Assembly (NCBI GenBank): GCA_028711905.1
Contig: JAQTRI010000009.1
Coordinates: 1 to 21,836, forward strand
DNA from: Candidatus Wallbacteria bacterium
GTDB taxonomy: Bacteria; Muiribacteriota; JAQTZZ01
DNA: 21,836 nucleotides
Direction: 5' to 3'
In this document: positions 15,730 to 21,836 of the stretch, piece after piece
Layout of the letters: each line of letters starts with the position of its first letter
Numbering within the stretch: position 1 is the stretch's first letter
Notes under the pieces: model-generated
Told to the model about the DNA's origin: nothing
What the model saw: the letters and a program-made list of their open reading frames with translations, nothing else
The model's database searches: none
Translations under genes and position numbers: made by a program

Positions 15730-17782
15730 GATCTTCCTCCTTGCCTGTTTTACGGTCCAGATTCTTGTAGAAAGTGAACAGGGTATATTCTTCATCATAT
15801 TCGAAAAAAGCCCTGCTGGAAAGATTGAGAATCAGAGGCAGACCCCTTTTACCGGCTGTGCGGTCCTGCATCAGCTTTTTCAGGTTCAGGGCCGGAATGG
15901 CCGTCATCCGGTCCTTGGTGTTTCTGACAGTGGTTTTGATTTTATTGTTAAGAAGCTGTACGGACAGATCAACCTCAAAGTCAGGACCCTGCCGGCCATA
16001 CTTGACAGCATTGCTCAGCGCCTCGTACAGGATGATAACCATCTCGTCAATGACTTCACTGTCAACAGAGTGGCTGGAAAGAAATTGCTCAGCCCTTTCC
16101 GCAGCCGCTTCGACCCCGGTAAGTTCTGCAGGCATGGAGATTTTCAATGTCAATTCAGGTGCGAGGGCCATAGCCAGATATGTCAGATCGTCACTGAGAT
16201 CAGCCCCTTTTCTGAATTCGTTTATCCCTGATGACAATTCCCTTTTCAATTCGCGCCTTTTGAGGTTCTTAACGAGCAGTTCTTTGAGCCTGAATATCTC
16301 GAAAAATTCTTCGCTGCTGTTTTTCAGTTCCGGAATTCCGTCTGTGTAAACAAAGAACAAATCCCCTTCATGCAATTCAACACTCTGTTCCCTGTACACT
16401 TCTTCCTGGGAAACAGCCAGAGGCATTCCCTGTGCCGGCAATTCGATGATCTCGTTTCCGCGTGCTATAAAAGCGGTTTCGTGCCCGGCTGACGAGTATG
16501 TGAGTTCTCTCTTTTCAGCATCATAAACTGCCAGAAAAAAGGTGATGAACATTTTCTTGAACAAGCCCTGGATTTCTCCGTAGATCAAACGGTTGGCCTT
16601 TGTCAGTGCAGCTCCAGGCCCGGTCGGGTCTGCGAGAATTGCCCGGAAAATACCCTTGCCCATGGTCGCCAGCAGGGCCGAAGGTATGCCTTTTCCAGAG
16701 ACATCACCAATAAGCAAGGCAACTCTGTTCCGGTCCAGCCTGATCGCATCATAAAAGTCACCGCCGATTTCTTTTGCGAATTCACAGTGCGAGTCTATAA
16801 AAATTCCCGGAAACTCGGGCAGTTCAACAGGCAGAATTGAATACTGGATCTTCTGTGCTAAGCGCAGCTGCTCGTCAGTCACCCGCTTTTCCGCCAGTTC
16901 TGAATAAAGTCGTTCTTTTTCCAGAATAATGGCGATATGCTCGCCGATGGCCTGCAGAAAATAAAGATCTTTTCTTGAAAATGCCGGCTGGTCCTTATCT
17001 GTTTCAAGATACACCAGGCCAACGATCTTCACTCCGGCCTTGAGCGGCACACAAAGCACCGAGTGAATCTGGTACTGGACTATGCTTACGCTCATGTCCA
17101 GATTCTTGTCTGCACCGGCGTTGCCGGTGATAAAAGGTTCGCCGCTCCTGATCACCTTGGTGGCGATGGTTTTGCTGAGCGCGACCTCATCGCCGGCAAA
17201 ATACTCTTCCACTTCTTTTACAACCACCGGTTTATACTGCCCTTTGTTGTCCACTATCATGATGAATCCGCGTTTGACACCGAAAAACGCGCTGATCTTA
17301 TCCATGATGTTACTGAAAATGCGGCTGCTTTCAGCCTCACAATTGATCTGTCTGGCCAGATCATAGAGTGTGGTAATTTCCCCGATCACCTTTTCCAAAG
17401 CTTTTTTTAATAGTGGCGTAGCATCTGGAAACTGTTCAAGATAGGCGTCAATAATCATGCTCGTTGTTTTGAGTTCTTTAGAAAGAGAAAGGGGTGATTC
17501 GCTGACTATGAATTCAAGTTCACCGATCTTTACCGGAACCGCGCTTCCGACCAATCCCGGCTTTGTGACCTCTCTGCCGTCTAAGAGCGTGCCCAGGGAT
17601 GATCCAAGATCTTCAACAACAAAGGCCTGCCCCTGCTCGGTAATTCGGCAGTGGGTTCTGGAAACACCATGTGCTTTGATAACCAGATCGCATTCCGCGC
17701 TGCGTCCAATCACCACCACCTGCTTGTCGATCCTGGCCAGTTCCTTGAGAGGCTTTCCATTAACGCACTGATAAAAAAACAT
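15707..17782 (-). CDS. FHA-GAF-PP2C(RsbU/SpoIIE)-HATPase four-domain regulator
   Basis: 691 aa, cytoplasmic. FHA at 1-95 (GRSAECD, SRTH, then SSLGT where the family usually has an Asn before the Gly). GAF at about 130-290. A short coiled coil at 283-315. A SpoIIE/RsbU-type PP2C phosphatase at about 325-540 with the metal Asps in place: GGDFYD (D342, D345), GDVSGKG (D360), TDGIPE (D481) and DDLTYLAM (D531/D532). A RsbW-like ATPase fold at about 560-675 with N-box YEALSNAVKYG (E587, N591) and a GKRGLPL G2 box. The G1 box (VRNTKDR, 619-625) lacks the usual D.G. Expected role: dephosphorylate, and perhaps rephosphorylate, the downstream STAS protein in response to signals sensed by GAF and FHA. 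It overlaps the upstream gene by 1 bp (TAATG); GGGAG precedes the ATG. Confidence 0.92.
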   Translation of the reverse strand: MFFYQCVNGKPLKELARIDKQVVVIGRSAECDLVIKAHGVSRTHCRITEQGQAFVVEDLGSSLGTLLDGREVTKPGLVGSAVPVKIGELEFIVSESPLSLSKELKTTSMIIDAYLEQFPDATPLLKKALEKVIGEITTLYDLARQINCEAESSRIFSNIMDKISAFFGVKRGFIMIVDNKGQYKPVVVKEVEEYFAGDEVALSKTIATKVIRSGEPFITGNAGADKNLDMSVSIVQYQIHSVLCVPLKAGVKIVGLVYLETDKDQPAFSRKDLYFLQAIGEHIAIILEKERLYSELAEKRVTDEQLRLAQKIQYSILPVELPEFPGIFIDSHCEFAKEIGGDFYDAIRLDRNRVALLIGDVSGKGIPSALLATMGKGIFRAILADPTGPGAALTKANRLIYGEIQGLFKKMFITFFLAVYDAEKRELTYSSAGHETAFIARGNEIIELPAQGMPLAVSQEEVYREQSVELHEGDLFFVYTDGIPELKNSSEEFFEIFRLKELLVKNLKRRELKRELSSGINEFRKGADLSDDLTYLAMALAPELTLKISMPAELTGVEAAAERAEQFLSSHSVDSEVIDEMVIILYEALSNAVKYGRQGPDFEVDLSVQLLNNKIKTTVRNTKDRMTAIPALNLKKLMQDRTAGKRGLPLILNLSSRAFFEYDEEYTLFTFYKNLDRKTGKEEDRGNHHQA
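15736..15742 (-). promoter_or_regulatory. Ribosome-binding site deciding the GTG start of the STAS gene
   Basis: Perfect AAGGAGG on the minus strand, 6 bases before GTG 15729. It lies within the last codons of the four-domain regulator gene, which couples translation of phosphatase and substrate. Confidence 0.88.
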
Positions 17783-19983
17783 TATTTCTCCCTGTAGATG
17801 AATTTCACGGCCTTATCTGTGCTGAACTCTGCCGCTGCTTTTTTTCCCCGCAACAGGACCGCTGCCCTTTCTTCGACAAAAGCCGCTGCTTTCAAATTTC
17901 CCAGTTTTCTCAAAGCTGCAGCCAGTCCCGCGCATGTCTCGCCATCAAATGGCTCATCCTTAAGTGCTGCTCCGAACATGTTTACAGCAGTCTCGTTATC
18001 GCCTGTGGCCAGGGCCAGCACCCCCCGATTATGCCAGTACTCAGGACTTGTCGGTCGGATAATCTCCATCCAGGCCTCCTGTGCCTGCTGTTGTTTTCCT
18101 TCTATAAACAGGCTGCAGGCCAGATTGTTGAGTACCATTTCCTTAGCTGCGGGTTGCAGTTTTCCACCAGTAAGTTCACGGAAAACCTGCTGCCCGGCTG
18201 CTAAATCTCCTGATTTGCATATAGCTATCCCCTCGAGGTTGAGCAGGACCGGATTTTCCGGCGCATGCTCTCCATCTTCGCTCAAAAGCTTTACAGTCTG
18301 CTCGATCTGGCTCTGGCCGGCGGTTTCCAGTATCAATCTATAGGCGGCAACCAGCAAATCAGAATCCTGCAGCTTGTCCCTGGGTGGGCTGGGCAGGTTT
18401 GCGCCGCTTTCATTTCTAATTCTGGCCAAATCATAACGGCATTCCCTGATGCGTTCACCGAGATAATCATCGGCATTCTTTTCCGCCCGATTCAATTCTT
18501 CTCCGGCGCGATCCAGTTCGTTGAACCTCATAAGAGTTCTGGCCGTAACATATAACAATTCAGGGTCCTTCTCCTGCTGTATTCCCAGAATGCATGCTTC
18601 ATAAGCGCCAAGCGGGTCTCCTTCCAGAAGGCTCGCTTGTGCATAAACAGCAAAGGCTTTTCCCAGGTTTTCGCGTCTGCTGATAAGCCTGGCGAGAATC
18701 TCTCGCGCCTCTTTACCTCTTCCGGTCATTGCTTCACACCTTGCCAGCAACAGCAGCATATCCGGCTCATCCGAAGCAAACACCCGCGCGGAATTCAGCA
18801 CATCCCTTGCTTCTCCCACCCTTCCGGCTGCATAAAGTTTTCCAGCCCTCTGAAAAGGTTTCTGACTTTTCTCCTCTTCCAGGGCCCGCATACATGTTTC
18901 ATAAGCTTCTTTCCACTCCTCCTCGAAAAACGGGATCATTGCTTCTCTAACCTGATTCAATTTCGAGAGAGCCTCCTCCCAGCGCCCTGCGCTCAGGAGT
19001 CGATATGCCGCGATCATGCCGGACAAAGTGTTTGGGACCGCTGCCTGGCGGCTTCTCCGATAAAGTCCCGCCAATTTTTCCATTCCCCCCTGGCGTGCGT
19101 AAATTCGCGCCAGAAAAACAAACACTTCCCCATTGCCCAGATCCGCACCCCAGCTGCGTTCCAGATTGTCTCCTGCCAATTCCCAGCTGCCCAGACGGTA
19201 ATAACAAACTCCCAACAAAAGAAGAGCTTCAGGATTATCCGGCTGTTTGCGCAGGAAAAGCTGAAGATTTCCTGCGGCTAAAGAATAATTTCCCTGCGCT
19301 GCTGCGGACTTCGCCATTCTAATAATTTCAGCGAATGAATCGTTTTTTACCGGATTTTCTCTTTTTTCTGATGAGTTTCTCAACATCATCAGTCCGCCAA
19401 AGATTAGAACTGCCGTTACCATTAACACTGCCGCTTTTTGCCGCCATCCAAGATTATCAAACAACCCCGGGGGGCGGAAAGACAAGCGTCCCAAGGTCTG
19501 TCCCGCCATGCTGCTCAATTCGCGGTCCGGCACTATGGACAACCTGCGCACCAGCCAGAAAACGGCTTCATTGTCGATTTGTTCCGCCAGAAAAAGACCG
19601 CTTTTCACCTGATCGGAATTCCCGGAAAACAGCATCTTTTCCATTTCGCTGTATATATTTTCACTTCCATATTTCCAGAGCACGCGGATGATGTTGGCTC
19701 TGCTGCGCGGGTCAGTTTCCTTTTCCAGAAAATTGAACAGGAACGGGATCAGATCATCCCGATGAAAATAGCCAAGTCCCTCGATGGCGTTCGCCCGTAC
19801 TCTACGATCTTCATGGCTGAGATATGATTTGAGAAGGGGAACAGCCCTAAGTGACCCGGAAAAAGCGATCTTTTTAAGGACTGTCGCTACCTTGACCGGG
19901 TCATTTGTTTTGCGGAGCTCCTGTTCCAGAAGTTCCATGTTCTCACTGTTTTTCAGATTGTCCGCCAAGACCACCCCGTTCAA
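17782..19983 (-). CDS. Membrane protein: N-terminal HEAT repeats, one TM helix, C-terminal TPR array
   Basis: Up to 733 aa. Residues 30-175 are alpha-helical HEAT-type repeats (for example LRAVPLLKSYL...RRVRANAIEGLGYF). One membrane helix lies at about 184-201. From about 216 to the end there are many TPR-like helix pairs (such as NPEALLLLGVCYYRLGSWELAGDNL). There is no signal peptide, so the HEAT part is probably cytoplasmic and the TPR part periplasmic (inference). Both repeat types are protein-binding scaffolds, so it may relay or assemble something across the membrane for the downstream regulator. The start is uncertain: TTG 19983 makes a TTGA overlap with the upstream gene in the style of this operon, but has no ribosome site. 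ATG 19938, just before the first HEAT helix, is the alternative. Confidence 0.82.
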   Translation of the reverse strand: MNGVVLADNLKNSENMELLEQELRKTNDPVKVATVLKKIAFSGSLRAVPLLKSYLSHEDRRVRANAIEGLGYFHRDDLIPFLFNFLEKETDPRSRANIIRVLWKYGSENIYSEMEKMLFSGNSDQVKSGLFLAEQIDNEAVFWLVRRLSIVPDRELSSMAGQTLGRLSFRPPGLFDNLGWRQKAAVLMVTAVLIFGGLMMLRNSSEKRENPVKNDSFAEIIRMAKSAAAQGNYSLAAGNLQLFLRKQPDNPEALLLLGVCYYRLGSWELAGDNLERSWGADLGNGEVFVFLARIYARQGGMEKLAGLYRRSRQAAVPNTLSGMIAAYRLLSAGRWEEALSKLNQVREAMIPFFEEEWKEAYETCMRALEEEKSQKPFQRAGKLYAAGRVGEARDVLNSARVFASDEPDMLLLLARCEAMTGRGKEAREILARLISRRENLGKAFAVYAQASLLEGDPLGAYEACILGIQQEKDPELLYVTARTLMRFNELDRAGEELNRAEKNADDYLGERIRECRYDLARIRNESGANLPSPPRDKLQDSDLLVAAYRLILETAGQSQIEQTVKLLSEDGEHAPENPVLLNLEGIAICKSGDLAAGQQVFRELTGGKLQPAAKEMVLNNLACSLFIEGKQQQAQEAWMEIIRPTSPEYWHNRGVLALATGDNETAVNMFGAALKDEPFDGETCAGLAAALRKLGNLKAAAFVEERAAVLLRGKKAAAEFSTDKAVKFIYREK

Positions 19984-21791
19984 TCCAGTTTGACAAAACT
20001 TTTCATGATCTTTTCAAGTTCAGCACGACTCGTTGCAGCAGCACGAGAAAACCTGATAACCCTGTTGCCGCAGAAAATTGCCCCTTCAAGCCTTTCAGAC
20101 GCCATATCAGCGGCATCGCTGAAGTAACTGAAACTCAAAAACTGCGGCTGTTCAAGACGAAAATCCACCTTGTTCAATCTGTACGCAGGATTTTTTCTTT
20201 TCAGCCGATCCTGCAGACAGGTAAATAACCCCCGCAAGTCTTCAAACGCACCCCTGGGAAAACTGTCTACTTCTGTTTTCAACACCATGCCTGTTTCAGT
20301 CAACTGCTCAATCTGAAACTCGCAGCCCTGCCCGCAATTGATCCGAAAAAAAGGGTTTCCCATGTCAAACCCGAAGCCGAACCTCGATGAAAAGACGCTG
20401 TTCCCTATCCGTTGAACAGCATCTGTCCTGACTGATGGTCCGCTTGATTCAAGCGGGTACACCAGTGTTTTTCGCAAAATCTTTTCAGCAGCACTTAACT
20501 CTTTCAGCAGGGCCTGACTATTGATCTCGCCTCTCCAAAAAGGAAACCAGACCGAACCGGAAGGTCCGGAAAACAAGTCCATCCGTTTCCATCCTTCAGG
20601 ACTTTTGATCTCTCCCCACAGGGCAAAGAAAAGGCCTCCCTGATGCAGTTTTATTCCAGCCACATCCCTGACCTGGAAACCGGACAGGCGCAAAATCCAG
20701 TTGAAAAGCAGCGTCTGCTCAGCGCAAGATCCTCTTCCGCTTTCCATCACTTCCTGGGGCGGGCGTTCTTTCCATGACGCGAAATCAATTTTTGTGCAGA
20801 AATAGTCTCGCACCCGATCAATCAGTTCCATCGGAGTGCCCCCTGCATCACTCTGACTGCGGGCTAAGTTAATCACCTGAAGAGTCAGTAATTCCGATGC
20901 GGAAGGATCCACTTTCCCTCCTCGCTCAGGTTTCCCGCCAGAAACATCGCAGCTCAAATCTTTGATTACAACATTGCCTGATTCGGGGATTCGACATTCC
21001 GGAGAATCTTCCGGACCATAAAAAGTCTCTCTTTCCACAACAATCCCAGTCACTTTCCCTTCCTGCCACAATCCCGCAGGCACTGTCGTGCGCACACCCC
21101 TTGAGCCGCTGCCCCACCAGACCGATTCACCGGCTTTACCGGGCAAGTTCATCAGTTCGTCTGTCATTCTGGAGAAATATCTGATCAGGCTCATCCTCTC
21201 ATCAAAATAAACGCGCCTTTGATCCAGGTACATCCCTGAATTCATTTCCCATTCAAACACTTTGGCTTTAACGACTTTCTCTCCGTCAAAAGCCATATCC
21301 ATGCCGGTTTCCTTTTCCATCACAGTACCGAACGAAAGATTCGCTTCATCAAAAAAAGCTGTTTCCCGTTTTTCTTTCAGCAGTCTTTTTTTCTTTGCTT
21401 CAGGTAAAAGAAACTGGAAATAAAACTTTTCCGGTCGTGAAATTGTCCTGATTGCACCACAACTGTGGGAAAGTATTATTTCCTGGTCACCGATCATGCC
21501 CTGAACAGTTTCGGTCTTCCTGCCGTTTTCGAGCTGAATCTTCAAAAATCCAAGCGGTTTCATGTCGGTGTCAACATATTCATAGTATTGCTCCTCAAAA
21601 TCATCCACTCCCTGTTTGATAAATCGGATGATGTAAAGCAGGCAATCCCGCTTTTCCAGCCGGTCTTCTCTAAGCGTGACTTCTACGCTGTATAATTTAC
21701 CGTCCCGAACAAGGCTGAAATTTGAATCTGCTCCATTTGCCGATTGCAGGAGCAGCAGCAATACAACCAGAAACAGAACCGTTTGTTTCAT
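19980..21791 (-). CDS. Secreted transglutaminase-like protein, probably lacking the catalytic His
   Basis: 603 aa from ATG 21791, preceded by a GAGG ribosome site; an in-frame ATG at 21824 would add 11 polar residues before the signal peptide. Residues 1-20 are a clear signal peptide (seven consecutive-type Leu/Val core, SANG end). The N-terminal 300 residues are beta-rich with no family I recognise. A transglutaminase-like core spans about 315-410: GRGSCAEQTLLF carries the nucleophile-type Cys356, and GWKRMD carries Asp405. The strand between them reads ALWGEI where the family has H-x-W-x-E, so the His is Ala390. It is either a non-catalytic binding domain or uses another residue. The C-terminal 200 residues are uncharacterised. 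It overlaps the next gene by 4 bp and is the first complete gene of the operon. Confidence 0.8.
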   Translation of the reverse strand: MKQTVLFLVVLLLLLQSANGADSNFSLVRDGKLYSVEVTLREDRLEKRDCLLYIIRFIKQGVDDFEEQYYEYVDTDMKPLGFLKIQLENGRKTETVQGMIGDQEIILSHSCGAIRTISRPEKFYFQFLLPEAKKKRLLKEKRETAFFDEANLSFGTVMEKETGMDMAFDGEKVVKAKVFEWEMNSGMYLDQRRVYFDERMSLIRYFSRMTDELMNLPGKAGESVWWGSGSRGVRTTVPAGLWQEGKVTGIVVERETFYGPEDSPECRIPESGNVVIKDLSCDVSGGKPERGGKVDPSASELLTLQVINLARSQSDAGGTPMELIDRVRDYFCTKIDFASWKERPPQEVMESGRGSCAEQTLLFNWILRLSGFQVRDVAGIKLHQGGLFFALWGEIKSPEGWKRMDLFSGPSGSVWFPFWRGEINSQALLKELSAAEKILRKTLVYPLESSGPSVRTDAVQRIGNSVFSSRFGFGFDMGNPFFRINCGQGCEFQIEQLTETGMVLKTEVDSFPRGAFEDLRGLFTCLQDRLKRKNPAYRLNKVDFRLEQPQFLSFSYFSDAADMASERLEGAIFCGNRVIRFSRAAATSRAELEKIMKSFVKLD

Positions 21792-21794
21792 TAT

Positions 21795-21800
21795 TCCTCT
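21795..21800 (-). promoter_or_regulatory. Ribosome-binding site deciding the ATG start at 21791
   Basis: AGAGGA (containing GAGG) on the minus strand a few bases before ATG 21791. It supports the start directly at the signal peptide rather than the upstream ATG at 21824. Confidence 0.7.
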
Positions 21801-21808
21801 CTTACTAT

Positions 21809-21834
21809 ACCAGGACACCGCCACAAATCCTGGT
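21809..21834. repeat. 7-bp perfect inverted repeat at the right edge
   Basis: ACCAGGA (21809-21815) and TCCTGGT (21828-21834) are separated by 12 bp, just upstream of the 21791 gene. No T-tract follows in either direction, so it is not an intrinsic terminator. It may be an operator half-site pair or chance; the window ends 2 bp beyond it. Confidence 0.3.
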
Positions 21835-21836
21835 CC

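Noticed and set aside
21804..21809. TATAGT on the minus strand as a -10 box for the operon starting at 21791
   Set aside because: Transcription would start near 21797, inside the ribosome site and only about 6 nt before the ATG, and no -35 is visible at proper spacing.
1..21836. tRNA, rRNA, CRISPR, insertion sequence or prophage
   Set aside because: Nothing seen: coding is nearly continuous, the largest gap is under 300 bp, and no transposase, integrase, spacer array or RNA-gene signature was found.

Overview
This 21.8 kb window is a densely packed bacterial chromosome segment, about half GC by eye. It holds twelve protein genes, almost all joined by 1-23 bp overlaps, and no RNA genes, insertion sequences, prophage or CRISPR. 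Long secreted proteins with many bacterial Ig-like (SbsA/Big_5-type) domains, a protein ending in a degenerate S-layer-homology (SLH) motif as in SLH-porins, and an FHA/PP2C/STAS regulatory set suggest a double-membraned, free-living bacterium from a poorly cultured lineage (Wallbacteria- or Riflebacteria-like is a guess). The sequence alone does not fix the taxon.

Layout. (1) 1-9056, minus strand: three secreted Ig-array proteins in a coupled series. They have 13 domains (1451 aa), 7 domains (841 aa), and 5 domains plus an SLH-like C-terminus cut by the left edge. (2) 9138-10600, minus: prmA (ribosomal protein L11 methyltransferase) and a small cytoplasmic protein of unknown function, driven by a near-perfect sigma70-type promoter at 10641-10668. 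(3) 10601-10896: a divergent control region. Its other promoter (about 10762-10791) drives the plus-strand genes and shares the 10-mer CTTGACACAG with the first. (4) 10897-15281, plus: rplY (bL25/Ctc), a PSP1/RicT-type iron-sulfur protein, an endonuclease IV-like TIM barrel, a RibU-like ECF transporter S component, and folC. (5) 15268-21791, minus and convergent with folC: a secreted transglutaminase-like protein, a HEAT-TM-TPR membrane protein, a FHA-GAF-PP2C-HATPase regulator, and a STAS antagonist.

How the genes may work together. The plus-strand run and prmA look like housekeeping (translation, RNA processing/iron-sulfur, DNA repair, riboflavin uptake, folate). The right-hand minus operon looks like a complete partner-switching module. 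One polypeptide carries both a PP2C phosphatase and a RsbW-like ATPase domain, its likely STAS substrate is encoded directly downstream, and a membrane protein and a periplasmic transglutaminase-fold protein are encoded upstream as possible inputs. The Ig-array genes probably build a large cell-surface or periplasmic fibre anchored through the SLH/barrel member.

Five start codons were set from ribosome-binding sites, promoter position or overlap rather than from the longest reading frame: 4704, 10600, 10897, 15729 and 21791. The most interesting points are the partner-switching operon with its degenerate FHA and ATP-binding motifs and a transglutaminase-like protein lacking the catalytic histidine, the matching divergent promoters, the hairpin in the rplY leader, and the three-gene Ig array.
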